Part shown: piece by piece, positions 29,201 through 39,300 of the stretch | Numbering within the stretch: the first letter of the stretch is position 1 | How the letters are laid out: every line of letters starts with the position of its first letter | NCBI GenBank assembly: GCA_965267435.1 | Contig: OZ253960.1 | Span: 3,100,001-3,164,000 of the forward strand | Length of the DNA: 64,000 nucleotides | Origin: JAWPMT01 sp965267435 | GTDB lineage: Bacteria; Bacteroidota; Bacteroidia; Cytophagales; Cyclobacteriaceae | Reading direction: 5' to 3' | Made by a program: the position numbers and the translations under genes | The notes under the pieces: model-generated | The model's database searches: none | Seen by the model: the letters and a program-made list of their open reading frames with translations, nothing else | What the model was told of the DNA's origin: nothing

Positions 29201-32200
29201 ACCATGGCGTATACTTCCGCCATCACCGACGTTGCCACGTTTTTGTACCTGGGGTATGACGAGGAAAATGGTCAATACCTCGATGGCACTATAGCGGAAA
29301 CGATCATCATCGATCGTCCGGTAAATGACGCCGAACAGATCATCATCAGCAACTACCTCTCGGCCAAGTACAACCTGGCCCTCGCTGCAGCAAGTGAGGC
29401 GTATGTCGAGGATGACAACGGTTACGACTTCGATGTGGCGGGTATTGGTCAAGCGAGCGACGACAGTCAGCACGCCGACGCCCAGGGGACCGGTATTCTC
29501 AGGATATTCAATCCTACCGATCTTGGGACCAATGAATTTTTGATTTGGGGCCACGACAATGGGCCCTTCGATGCCTCCGAAACGACGGATGTGCCTTCGG
29601 GAGTTGAAGCACGCCTGACGAGGAAATGGAACGTAAGTGAAAGAACCGCCGCCGGAGCCACCGGACCCGAAGTCGGTGATGTCGACGTCGTTTTCGACCT
29701 CGATGGACTGGGTACGGTAGTGGCAGCAGACTTACGTCTGATCATTGACACCGACGACGACGGAGTTTTCACAGATGAAACGGCAATATCTGATGCCAGC
29801 TCTGTGGGAGGTAGCCGATACGCCTTCCTCGGAGTAGATCTCGACGACTCCAGGGCATTCACCATAGGTACAGCCGACCAGTCAAGCACACCCCTCATTT
29901 CTGGCGCCGGCCCCCGGGGTCCAGGTGGTGTGGGGCATACCGACGGCACTTCGAATTTGGTCGTGTGGTTAGACGCCAACACCATCTCGCAATCCGACAA
30001 TACGGAGGTCACCCAATGGATCGATCAATCGGGTTTTGGAAATACCGCCTCTGCACCAGGCGGAACAGGGCCACAGTATCGTACAGGCCAGATCAATGGC
30101 TATCCGGAACTGCAATTCGATGTGGCCAATACCGAATATCTGGGCATTCTTGATGACCCAACTATCGAGCCATCCAGAATGTCTTTGTTCGTTGTCGGAA
30201 ATATGACTGCCTCCACCGAAACGTGGGGGGGATTCGTGCTCAAGAACGATGGCAGCTGGACCGACGGGTATGGCCTGGCGAGGGGTGATCAGGCGTCAGG
30301 TAACGACCAGCAGCTGCTGGGCTACATCTCAGACTATAATACCAACTGGGTAGATGGCTCCCTCACCTATGGAGCGAATGCCATCAACACCCTCATTTAC
30401 GATCAAAACAACATCTCCTTCCACAGGAACGAAAACACACCGGTGACGGACAACTACAACGGAAGTATCACCACCAATACCGAGGCGCTCTACATTGGAT
30501 GGACGAGTGGCTACCTGGATGGTGATATCGCTGAGATAGTGATGATGGATGAGGCTGTCAACGATGCTCAGCGGATCATTATCCACAACTACCTCGCGGC
30601 CAAGTATGGATTGACCCTGACATCCAGCGACTTCTACACGATGGACAACGGGGCCAATGGCGACTACGACCACGACGTGGCCGGGATTGGACAGGCGACG
30701 GGTGGCGACAACCATACTGATGCTCAGGGGACCGGAGTCATTCGGATCCTAAGTCCTACCGCGTTGGACGATGGAGATTTCCTCCTCTGGGGACATAACA
30801 ATGGAGCCATGACAGCAACGGAAACGGTGGATATCCCTTCGACCACGGACATGCGTCTGGAGCGAGTTTGGAGGGTGAGCGAGACCGCCGACGTTGGTAA
30901 CATCCAGATGGTGTGGGACCTCTCTGCATTGGGAGTGACAGACCCCACGCTTGTCAGGCTCCTGGTTGATACCAACGACAACAACGACTTTACAGATGAC
31001 ACCGCGATCTCCGGAGCTACGCTCTTGACCGACAATTCCTTCATGTTCTCCAATGTGAGCGCTCTGCAAGATGGCTATCGCTTCACCATTGGATTGATTC
31101 AGGCTGCCCCTGGCAACATCACCACCAACCTGGAGGTGTGGCTAAAGTCCGACCTTGGCACCGAAGGGGACGTCACGATCACTGGTTGGGAGGACCAAAG
31201 TGTCAATGCCAACAACGCCAACGCTTCAGGAGATCCGCAGTACGTGTCAGCGGCAATCAACTACAATCCGGCCATCGACTTCGATGGCGCTGATGATTAC
31301 CTGTCCACCACCGGCACGGCCCTTATCGGCGACAATGGCACATATACAAAATATGCTGTTATTATTTCCGACAATACATCTGTAGGCCAGGTCATCATTG
31401 GCAGCGGATCTGGCAGTAGCCATGATATACGCCAAGGTAGTGGCGCGCGCCTAAGGGGACAGCATGGAATGAATCACTGGGCGACGAGTACCGGCACAGT
31501 CACCCAGGGCCAGCCCCATATCGTAGGCGCAAGATATGGCACCGGCGGCTCTGACAACATGACATCTCTGGATGGTGTGCAAACAGTAGACAATTCGGCA
31601 TACACATTTACTGATGCTGGAACGATCGAGATCGCCACAATAAACTCAGGCACGTTACCATTTGATGGATACATTGCAGAAGCCATTGTTTACAACAGCG
31701 AAAAGACCGACACAGAAGTCACGCAAATCGAGTCGTACCTTGCAGTAAAATACGGAATTACACTTGACAATAGCGGCGGGGGTACAGATGGGGATTATGT
31801 GGCATCGGATGGTACGACCATCTGGGATGCAGACCTCAATGCATCCTATCACAACGATGTGATCGCGATTGGTCGAGACGACAATTCTGCACTGTACCAG
31901 CGGCAATCCCGTACACAGGACGATAGCCTTCGTATATACATCCACAACCTGGCCAGCGACAACGCTTCCAATACCGGTGCCATTGGCAGTGACGTCTCCT
32001 ACCTGGTCATAGGACACAATGGAGGTATGCTCAAATCAGATGGTGCCATCGATACGGAAGTACCGTCGGGAATAGCCTCCAGATTTGTCAGGGAGTGGAA
32101 GATCACCAACACCAACTTCACAGAAGAATTTACCCTGCATTTCGAATGGGAGGAACTAGGTACAATGAACATTGCTGATGTACGATTGCTTGTGGACAAT

Positions 32201-32893
32201 GATGGTAATTTCTCAGATGCTTCAGTCTACGGCCCCTCAGATGGGCTGACTTTCACTGAGGGTTCGATCATTGTGAGTGGCATCAATACCTCGCATGTCC
32301 CCGCGGATGGCACGAGTTACGTAACCCTGGCCTCTGCCAGCGAGGCCACGACATTACCCATCGAGCTTTTGAGTTTTGAAGCTGAAGTAGTCGACGAAGG
32401 ACGCGCAGTAAAGCTGGCATGGTCCACCGCCTCAGAAACCAATAACGATTTCTTTACTGTGGAGCGGTCTCAGGATAGCAACGAGTGGAATAGCATACTC
32501 ATGGTACCAGGGGCCGGCAATTCCTCCTCGAGATTGGACTACACAGCTCTCGATGAGCGACCATTGTACGGCCTGAGCTACTACCGATTGAAGCAGACAG
32601 ACTTCGACGGCGCCTTTAGCTACTCCAACACTGTTTTTGTTACGCTCGGGGAATTTGATGATCGACTGACAATATACCCCAACCCAACACATGATCGCAT
32701 TCATATTCAGGGGGCTCCCGAAGAATTGCGAGTCATCAGAATCTTTGATGTCCAAGGTCGCGAGGTGACCTCTGAAATTCGATTTTCAGCAAATAGCGCA
32801 GGTGCTGTGGTGATCGACGTCTCCAGACTGCCCATCGGGATCTATAATATTCTGACAGCATCGAAAAGCATCAGGATGTTGAAGTCTCCTTAA
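26276..32893 (+). CDS. Array gene 5: giant secreted DUF2341/LamG modular protein, A-B-B-A, T9SS
   Basis: 2205 aa. A compact signal peptide (residues 1-34, starting MKFWKIEICYCRI) ends AMA before QLAGYHF. The DUF2341-like domain is ~35-140. The LamG-like domain (~150-380) contains GNVLDYGKNDPMTYSAW, shared almost exactly with gene 6. Modules begin near residues 389 (A), 804 (B), 1224 (B) and 1616 (A, cap variant), at nt ~27445, 28690, 29950 and 31126. The B modules carry DAQGTGILRIFN and DAQGTGVIRIL, then DTDDDGVFTDE and DTNDNNDFTDD acidic loops. The cap module has QSRTQDDSLRIYIHNLASDN. The fibronectin-III-like segment begins ~2024 (TTLPIELLSF) and the sorting domain ~2130 (LTIYPNPTHDRIHIQG). 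The tail is closest to gene 7 and weaker towards gene 10. The A-B-B-A order is shared with genes 7 and 10, so it is probably an inherited architecture. Confidence 0.88.
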   Translation: MKFWKIEICYCRILRQRRLGIFIASLLLCTQAMAQLAGYHFRKPIAIDNSIVSGSSDLTNFPILIHISADTDLRTTANGGDVANANGYDIAFSAADGTTRLDHDLEYYDPTTGEYIAWVRIPTLEWDVDTDIYVYYGDYTKTTDQSTTGTWSSGYAGVWHLGEEVTGTGTADLYEDATANGYHGDDGVSATGTDGVIGNGQQFDGSNDYIGMGNVLDYGKNDPMTYSAWVKTTGTGMQIAGKADNGGTETGIWFFMEGSNLSLWICDATDCKYRWSNETFNDGGWHHLVATYDGSNDVSGIQLYGDGALLTTFDSGNPAIGTVTNSFPFSIGSANNSGQFFVGYMDEVRISEAAHSADWIATEYANQNNPTASITVGAPDELVIAPGGVKTDLELWLAADKGPNTSTNGGAVTLWSDISINKFHATGTGTATYQESFANYHGSVDFPGAVESFSDRAMTRTNGTSQTIFVVGEIASVANKTFVEFGDGTNRAYFKDERYKKAGGLGDYSFQSNQPSIWTASDPGSTTPGEVFEDGHYLASSGTRDADWTTGKYLLGYDDTGGDELDGEMAEVIFYDRQLTAAEQQKVESYLAIRYGITLTSDNDGNTTTFEAPNGDGINEGDYIASDGTVLWDASDNSSYHNDVTAVGRDDDTDIDQPKSISANSDAMVIMDKDGEFSNDLDYIFWGNDNASTVLTTVDKHPSYDYRLTREWRVAVNGTPGTVDVQILFAGNNGSAASYSLHVDDDGTFAAGTTDYVGGSIIGDTITFRDVTFSDGNYFTMGTRALTITEGPRGPGGIGDTDGTTDLVLWLDANTIDQASGTEVISWADQSGYGNDANSNAGRGPELQANQLNSEFPLLDWDIAAFDYMRVDDDASLNPDQISVFTVASYTASTGSWAAILQKTNNQGGGTEEGGGWGIAKRSTNQEIRGFVNNRNANSPGGGVNGALTYGAQTIISMVYDQTQNEMFFNETSQGTMAYTSAITDVATFLYLGYDEENGQYLDGTIAETIIIDRPVNDAEQIIISNYLSAKYNLALAAASEAYVEDDNGYDFDVAGIGQASDDSQHADAQGTGILRIFNPTDLGTNEFLIWGHDNGPFDASETTDVPSGVEARLTRKWNVSERTAAGATGPEVGDVDVVFDLDGLGTVVAADLRLIIDTDDDGVFTDETAISDASSVGGSRYAFLGVDLDDSRAFTIGTADQSSTPLISGAGPRGPGGVGHTDGTSNLVVWLDANTISQSDNTEVTQWIDQSGFGNTASAPGGTGPQYRTGQINGYPELQFDVANTEYLGILDDPTIEPSRMSLFVVGNMTASTETWGGFVLKNDGSWTDGYGLARGDQASGNDQQLLGYISDYNTNWVDGSLTYGANAINTLIYDQNNISFHRNENTPVTDNYNGSITTNTEALYIGWTSGYLDGDIAEIVMMDEAVNDAQRIIIHNYLAAKYGLTLTSSDFYTMDNGANGDYDHDVAGIGQATGGDNHTDAQGTGVIRILSPTALDDGDFLLWGHNNGAMTATETVDIPSTTDMRLERVWRVSETADVGNIQMVWDLSALGVTDPTLVRLLVDTNDNNDFTDDTAISGATLLTDNSFMFSNVSALQDGYRFTIGLIQAAPGNITTNLEVWLKSDLGTEGDVTITGWEDQSVNANNANASGDPQYVSAAINYNPAIDFDGADDYLSTTGTALIGDNGTYTKYAVIISDNTSVGQVIIGSGSGSSHDIRQGSGARLRGQHGMNHWATSTGTVTQGQPHIVGARYGTGGSDNMTSLDGVQTVDNSAYTFTDAGTIEIATINSGTLPFDGYIAEAIVYNSEKTDTEVTQIESYLAVKYGITLDNSGGGTDGDYVASDGTTIWDADLNASYHNDVIAIGRDDNSALYQRQSRTQDDSLRIYIHNLASDNASNTGAIGSDVSYLVIGHNGGMLKSDGAIDTEVPSGIASRFVREWKITNTNFTEEFTLHFEWEELGTMNIADVRLLVDNDGNFSDASVYGPSDGLTFTEGSIIVSGINTSHVPADGTSYVTLASASEATTLPIELLSFEAEVVDEGRAVKLAWSTASETNNDFFTVERSQDSNEWNSILMVPGAGNSSSRLDYTALDERPLYGLSYYRLKQTDFDGAFSYSNTVFVTLGEFDDRLTIYPNPTHDRIHIQGAPEELRVIRIFDVQGREVTSEIRFSANSAGAVVIDVSRLPIGIYNILTASKSIRMLKSP

Positions 32894-33197
32894 CCATAGT
32901 GGTTCATCGCATGAACGAAACGTTATAATTCTCTCACTAAGAAAAGGACCGCGACGAAAAAGCTGAATGCGGCCATCAGTGCACTCCAAATACCTTATAT
33001 GACCGTATTTTAAGATATTGGATTTGACTTCGACTAACTCATCTTCAAACGGACTATTCCCGCATTCGCTCCCATCTATTTTGTGAATAAGACAGAATTC
33101 ATAACTTTTTGTATAGTCAATACAAAATAGCTTAGAAAGTTCAAGGGCCACTAGGATGCGTGCTTTACCCTATAGGCCTGATCAACCGCATAGATCC
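32894..33197. other. 304-bp spacer between array genes 5 and 6
   Basis: No gene was recognised. CGAAACGTTA at 32916-32925 recurs after gene 7 at 42974-42983, consistent with genes 5 and 7 being duplicates. An inverted repeat lies at 33107-33127. The frame of gene 6 is open from ATG 33156, but I place its start at 33198. Confidence 0.5.
33107..33127. promoter_or_regulatory. Palindrome TTTTGTAT-N5-ATACAAAA upstream of array gene 6
   Basis: A perfect 8-bp inverted repeat with a 5-nt spacer lies about 70-90 bp before the chosen start of gene 6. Its symmetry and A/T richness fit a dimeric regulator site or a weak hairpin. I did not find the same palindrome before the other array genes, so it is not a shared array operator. 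Confidence 0.4.
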
Positions 33198-36137
33198 ATG
33201 AAAAAGGCGACAATTATGTCGATGGTCATTGCCTGGAATAAGGGATGCGCAATGAAGAGATGGGACCTATCCCCTGGGATAGCCGTTCTGCTCTTGGCCA
33301 TGCTGTGCACGAACATTACGCACGCACAGCTCGCAGGCTATAGCCACGTCGAGGACATCTACGTAAATCACGACAGGGTCGCAGGATCATCGAATCTGAC
33401 GGACTTCCCCCTGTTGGTCAGCATCACAGAGGACTATCTCAGGACCACTGGCAATGGTGGAGATGTGACCAACGCCAATGGTTACGACATCGCTTTTTCG
33501 GTGGACGGCACCACCCAGCTAGCCCATGAAATCGAGTACTATGATGGCACCACGGGTGAATATATTGCCTGGGTCAATATTCCAACATTATACTACAATC
33601 AATACACCATAGTCTACTTGAGCTATGGCAACGCGTCAATTACTGTTGACCCCTCATCCACTTCTACATGGAATAGTGGTTATGTCGGCGTTTGGCACCT
33701 GCATGAGGAAGTCGGGGGAACAGGCACTGTGGATCTTTATCAGGACGCGACCGGGAATGGCCATCACGGTGACGACCAGGTGTCTGCCACAGGCACCGAA
33801 GGAGTAATTGGCCAAGGTCAGCAGTTCGATGGGGCGAATGACTATGTGGATATGGGCAATGTACTCGATTATGGAGAAAGTGATCCGATGACCTATTCCG
33901 CCTGGATCAGGACGACAGGAGGCTGGACGCAGATTGCCGGTAAAGCATTTCAGAATCCTCCCTATCAAGGCATTTGGTTCTATATAGAAAATGACGGTGG
34001 ATTGGCATTCTATGTGTACGACGACAACGGCGATTTAATTGGGCGTTGGTCTGACCCGGTATATAATGACGATGAATGGCACTATGTGACGACCACTTAT
34101 GATGGCAGCGGGACGCTAGGTGGCATAAAGCTCTATGAAGCCGGCAATGAAATCACGACTTTCCAGGGTACTTACGCAGATCCATTGACGGGAACTGTAG
34201 AGAATGGATTTTCCTTCAATATTGGTGCGGTCAATGACGGCGCTGGCGATCAATTCGATGGGTTTATCGATGAGGTACGGCTCTCCACAGTGGTGCGCTC
34301 TGACGATTGGATTGCCACCGAATACAACAACCAAAGCGATCCCGCAAGTTTCTTAAGCCTGGGAGGTCCCCCCGTTCCAGATGGACCAGGAGGTATCGGA
34401 AGTACCAATGGTGCGACAAGCCTCGTCCTGTGGCTGGACGCCGCTTCGATAAGTGGAGGACCCGTGAGCACTTGGAATGATGAATCGGGTTATGGCAACG
34501 ATGCGCCCTCCGGGGTAGCAGCACCCGGCTATTCGGCGACAGGTGGAGGCAATAGTCAGCCAACGGTGACATTCAACGCAGGCAGTACACAAAATTTCGT
34601 AATAGACGGCCCTACCCACCCAGAGGTGATCCCTTCTGATGCTTTCTCCATTTTTGTCGCGGGCAACTTCTCTTCGACAAACGTCTTTGGGGGTTTAGTG
34701 ACGACCAGTTCGCTCACTTCATGGGCTGACGGATGGGGATTCAACGACGATAACGATAACGTACTCTACTATTATACAGACTGGAGTGCAGCCGACGGCG
34801 TGGGCTGGCGGGATTTCGGCGCAGTGGACGACAACGATCACATCTATGGAATGGTGCGCAATAGTGGAGGTTCCGCCAACGCGTACGAGGACGAAAGTTC
34901 ATCCAGCTTCACATCGGCATCATTGACCTACAATGGTGGCAACGACCTGCAGATAGGCAGCTCACCTGGCCCCTATTACCTGACCGGTGAAATCAGCGAG
35001 ATCATCCAGTTTGACGATGCACTCAATAGCGCCGAGCGTATTGTCCTGGCCAACTATCTATCGGCGAAGTATAACATTGCGCTAAGTAGCAACAATGCTT
35101 ACGCACAGGATGGCAATGCGGAAGGCGACTATGACTTCGATGTGGCGGGAATTGGGCGTGTAGATGCCTCCAATATCCTGGACGACGCGCAGGGAACAGG
35201 AGTTGTCCGGATATTGAATGCCGATAATCTCAACAATGATGAATTCCTGATATGGGGACATGACGGAGGGACATGGGGCGCATCCGAAACCGGTGATGTG
35301 CCTGGGGGTATGTTGAGCCGGCTTGTAAGGGTTTGGCGAGTGAGCGAAGCCAATGCCTCCGGAGCAAGTGTGGATGTCGGGGCAGTGGACATTCGCTTTG
35401 ACTTGAGGGGTTTGGAACCGTACCAGACCTCAGACCTGAGACTTCTCGTCGACACTGACCTTGACGGTGCATTCGCCGATGAAACACCCATCAGCGGCGC
35501 GACAGCGCTTGGAGGGGGGATTTACGAATTTGCCGGTATCAGTGATCTCGCCGATGACAGGCGCTTCACAGTCGGGACGATAGATATCGCCCTGCCGATC
35601 GAACTGTTGCGCTTCAAAGCAGAAGTCCTGAAGGATGGTCGTGCAGTAGGATTGGAATGGTCAACCGGGTCGGAAACCAACAATGATTTCTTTACCGTGG
35701 AACGATCCCGGGACAGCAAAGAATGGAGTGGGATTCTCCACATACCCGGAGCGGGCAACTCCTCCTCGAGATTGGATTATGCTACCACGGACAATCATCC
35801 ATTGCATGGCTTGAGCTATTACCGGTTGAAACAGACGGACTTCAATGGCGCCATTAGCTATTCCCCCGTAGTCACTGTGAGTATTGGCCAGATAAACTCT
35901 ACCCAACCCTATCTTTTTCCAAACCCCGCAACAGATGTACTCACTGTCAATGGAATAGTGATGGACCTTCGAAAAACTCGCATACACAACGTCCTGGGGC
36001 AGGATGTTTCGGATCAAGTGGCCATCCGAATCGGTGATGATACCGACGAGTATCGTCTAGATGTCTCACTCCTACCGCCCGGCTGGTATTCACTAAAAAC
36101 AGATCTCTTTAGCTTGAAATTTATGAAGAGGCGCTAA
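33198..36137 (+). CDS. Array gene 6: short secreted DUF2341/LamG protein with a single B module, T9SS
   Basis: About 979 aa. I chose ATG 33198 (MKKATIMS) because CATAGAtccATGAAAA resembles the leader of gene 9 (CATAGACAATGAAAA). ATG 33156 and ATG 33252 are alternatives. The signal peptide ends THA before QLAGYSH (~44). The N-terminal domain is the gene 4 subtype (ITEDYLR, AFSVDGTTQL, LSYGN). LamG-like residues ~150-390 resemble gene 5 (GNVLDYGESDPMTYSAW). The only module is type B, starting ~406 (nt ~34418), with DAQGTGVVRILN and DTDLDGAFADE. The protein then passes straight to the fibronectin-III-like segment (~797, ALPIELLRF) without the cap A module present in gene 4. The sorting domain begins ~904 with LFPNPATD and ends in SLKFMKRR, like gene 4. 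It is best read as a gene 4 duplicate that lost its last module. Confidence 0.87.
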   Translation: MKKATIMSMVIAWNKGCAMKRWDLSPGIAVLLLAMLCTNITHAQLAGYSHVEDIYVNHDRVAGSSNLTDFPLLVSITEDYLRTTGNGGDVTNANGYDIAFSVDGTTQLAHEIEYYDGTTGEYIAWVNIPTLYYNQYTIVYLSYGNASITVDPSSTSTWNSGYVGVWHLHEEVGGTGTVDLYQDATGNGHHGDDQVSATGTEGVIGQGQQFDGANDYVDMGNVLDYGESDPMTYSAWIRTTGGWTQIAGKAFQNPPYQGIWFYIENDGGLAFYVYDDNGDLIGRWSDPVYNDDEWHYVTTTYDGSGTLGGIKLYEAGNEITTFQGTYADPLTGTVENGFSFNIGAVNDGAGDQFDGFIDEVRLSTVVRSDDWIATEYNNQSDPASFLSLGGPPVPDGPGGIGSTNGATSLVLWLDAASISGGPVSTWNDESGYGNDAPSGVAAPGYSATGGGNSQPTVTFNAGSTQNFVIDGPTHPEVIPSDAFSIFVAGNFSSTNVFGGLVTTSSLTSWADGWGFNDDNDNVLYYYTDWSAADGVGWRDFGAVDDNDHIYGMVRNSGGSANAYEDESSSSFTSASLTYNGGNDLQIGSSPGPYYLTGEISEIIQFDDALNSAERIVLANYLSAKYNIALSSNNAYAQDGNAEGDYDFDVAGIGRVDASNILDDAQGTGVVRILNADNLNNDEFLIWGHDGGTWGASETGDVPGGMLSRLVRVWRVSEANASGASVDVGAVDIRFDLRGLEPYQTSDLRLLVDTDLDGAFADETPISGATALGGGIYEFAGISDLADDRRFTVGTIDIALPIELLRFKAEVLKDGRAVGLEWSTGSETNNDFFTVERSRDSKEWSGILHIPGAGNSSSRLDYATTDNHPLHGLSYYRLKQTDFNGAISYSPVVTVSIGQINSTQPYLFPNPATDVLTVNGIVMDLRKTRIHNVLGQDVSDQVAIRIGDDTDEYRLDVSLLPPGWYSLKTDLFSLKFMKRR

Positions 36138-36282
36138 GGATCGCTCACTCAGCGTGTTACACCTATGCGTTATATATAAAATTACCCGATATAGTAGGGA
36201 ATTCAACTGTATATCTTCTGGTTCACGTCGGTGTATTCGTCTACTTAGCCACTAAGAAATTACTTTGTGTACAGATATAGGC

Positions 36283-36397
36283 TAATACCACAACAAGCCG
36301 AAGAACGTCCTAGCAAACAGCAACTTAATCGCTCAGCTTAGCGCCTGTCTATTGTTGTCGTATTTTCTATTGACGGTTATAGACAATTAAAGCTTAG
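36283..36397 (+). repeat. Duplicated spacer block upstream of array gene 7 (copy 2)
   Basis: Counterpart of 26158-26275. It starts with TAATACCACAACA (36283-36295) and runs to the ATG of gene 7. It also holds TATTTTCTATTGACGGTTATAGACAATT (split here as TATTTTCTATT at 36361 and AGACAA at 36381), which resembles 26042-26070 earlier in the gene 4/5 spacer, so the order of pieces differs between the two copies. Confidence 0.5.
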
Positions 36398-39300
36398 ATG
36401 AATCTTTGGTCTTCGAAGATAGTTGCGTGCGCAATAAAAAGACGATTCTTCATCGTTCTTGCCCTGGCAATATTTTGCTATGGCCGGGCCTCCGCGCAGC
36501 TAGCGGGCTACAGCTTTCGCAAGCAACTGACCATCGACGACAGCAAGGTTTCTGGCACTGCTGACCTTATTGATTTCCCCGCACTGATCAGCATCACGGA
36601 TACCGACCTGCGGACCATTCTCAACGGCGGAGACGTGACCAGTGACAACGGCTATGACATAGCGTTCACAGCTGCGGATGGTGTCACGGAGTTGGATCAT
36701 GACCTCGAGTCTTTTGACGGAACCACGGGGACTTACCTCGCCTGGGTCAAAATTCCCACACTCAGCTACAACACCGGAACGAACATCTACATCTATTACG
36801 GAAATGCCTCCGTTACCACAGATCCCTCCAGTACGGGTACATGGGATAGCAACTACCTGGGGGTATGGCATCTTGACGAAATCGGCGCTGGAGTAGCGGG
36901 AGAATACCTGGACGCCAGCGGTAACGGCAATCATGGTAAAGGAGGAGACGGCGCAGCGCTCCAAATACCCACTCAAGCTACGTCCAAGATATCCGATGGC
37001 CAGGATTTCGACGGAACAGACGATTGGATAAAAATTGCTGAGCCTACGCTTGGCAATGCCGTTACAGTCTCAGCATGGGTCAAACACTCCAGTCTGGGGG
37101 CTGTGCGCCGTAGATACCTCAACCTTGGAAACGATGTGCAGATCCGCCATGACGGTGCCAACGGCCCTGATCAACTGCATTTCGGGATAAGGGACGACCT
37201 GGGTACCACTCACGCCCTGCGGGTAAATAACCATCTGAATACTACTGATTGGTTCTATATCGTGGGAACCTGGGATGGTACCACGCAAAGGCTATATAGC
37301 AATGGATCCGAACTCACCTCATCCACTCCAGGCATCACACTGGGTGCCATCGCCGGTAATACCACAATAAGTCAGGGGTCGGAGGTGATGGCCGGTCTTA
37401 TTGATGAAGCGCGTGTCTCGGACATTGCCCGCTCCGCGGATTGGATTGCCACAGAATATACTAACCAGAATGATCCTGCCAACTTCCTGCTGGCGGCCGG
37501 CACCGGTCCCGAAGAACCTACTTCCACACCTGGAAACGTTTCTTCTAACCTGATCATTTGGCTGAAGGCTGACGCTGGTGTACTTAATCCCCCAGGTGTC
37601 AGCGCCTGGGCAGACCAAACAGGCCTTTCCAATGCAGTGGCCGTCGCATCGGGAGATCCCCAACTCCTCACCGAGAGCCTCAATTTCAACCCCACAATAG
37701 AACTGGATGGTACAGGCGACTACTTTGAGACCATTACCAATTCCATCATTGGCGACAATAATCCCTACACGAAATATGCGGTCATCATCTCTGATGATAT
37801 CACCACCCAACGGCAGATCATTTCGTCTGATGGCAGTGGTAATCTGGAAATGTCGCACGGCGGCACCGGAAATATCCAGGCAGAACACAATGCCAATGCC
37901 CTTTTCAGTGGTAGCTCTACCCTTACCCAGGGTAGCGCAAGCATAGTAGGCATTCGATATGGCGTGGGAGGACTTGACAATTTCGCTCGACTAGATGGTG
38001 TAGCTACCATTGACAATACCACCCAGAATTTCACCGATGCAGGAGCCATCCAAATAGGGGCCTACAACGGCTCAGCCCCAGAATTGATGGACGGCCAAAT
38101 TGCAGAGGTCGTGATAACCGATGATGAGTTGAGCGATGCCGATGTTACAAAATTGGAATCGTACCTTGCCATCAAATATGGTATCACGCTGAACAATACT
38201 GCTGGCAACTACATAGCTTCTGATGGTTCTACCATACTATGGAATGCCACCTCGAACAGCACGTATCACAACGACATTGCCGGCATCGGCCGTGATGACG
38301 ATACGGGACTCGATCAACAAAAATCCATCAGCTCCAGTAGTGATGCCATCGTCATCATGGACAAGGGTGCCAGCTTCAGCAACGACCTGGATTACATCCT
38401 TTGGGGTAACAACGACGGGTCACCAACCATGAGCACCAGCGGAGCAACTGGAACATTTACCAATATCCTCGGCCGAAGATGGAGAGCGGCATTGACCGGC
38501 TCACCCGGAACTGTAACAGTTCTGCTCATCTTTTCCAATTCCGGAACCGCCTCAGATTATGGATTGCATGTAGACAGTGATGGTGATTTCACTTCGGGAT
38601 CAACCAACTACACCGGCGCATCCATCAGTGGTGATACCATCACCTTTGAAAACGTCAGTATCGCGGACGGCAACTACTTCACCTTTGGCTACGACCGTCA
38701 GGAGGGAGCCGGACTACGCGGTCCGGGCGGGATTGGTGACACTGATGGTACAAGTAGCCTCACCCTATGGCTGGATGCCAGTAAAATCACGGGGATAGCA
38801 GACGGAGCGGACATCACCGGCTGGTCGGACCTGTCTGGCTACGGTAATAATGCGGCCGTGGGTACTGCCCCTAACTACACCACCTCCTGGGGTGGCAATG
38901 GCCAACCGGCAGTAGCATTCAACGCAGGCTCCAGCGAATATCTTTCGGTTGCGGCCAATTCCGACATAAAGCCCACTAGTGAACTCTCAGTCTTCATTGC
39001 AGGCAATTTCGATAGCGGTAGCCCCAACTACGGAAGCTTAATCAATACGGCCTCATTGAGTACTTGGAGCGACGGATGGGGCATTGCGAAAGAAACAACT
39101 GGCGCGCTTCAATACTTCACGCATTGGAATGACCCATATGGGGATACTCGCTTGTCCCTGAATGCCGGTATTGACGACCAAAAACATATCTATGGACTAG
39201 AGCATTCGGGGACAATCAGTACTGCCTATGAAGACGGTACTTCGGCTACCTTCTCACCAGGGACGCTGACCTATCAAAACCCGAATGATGAGTTGCTGAT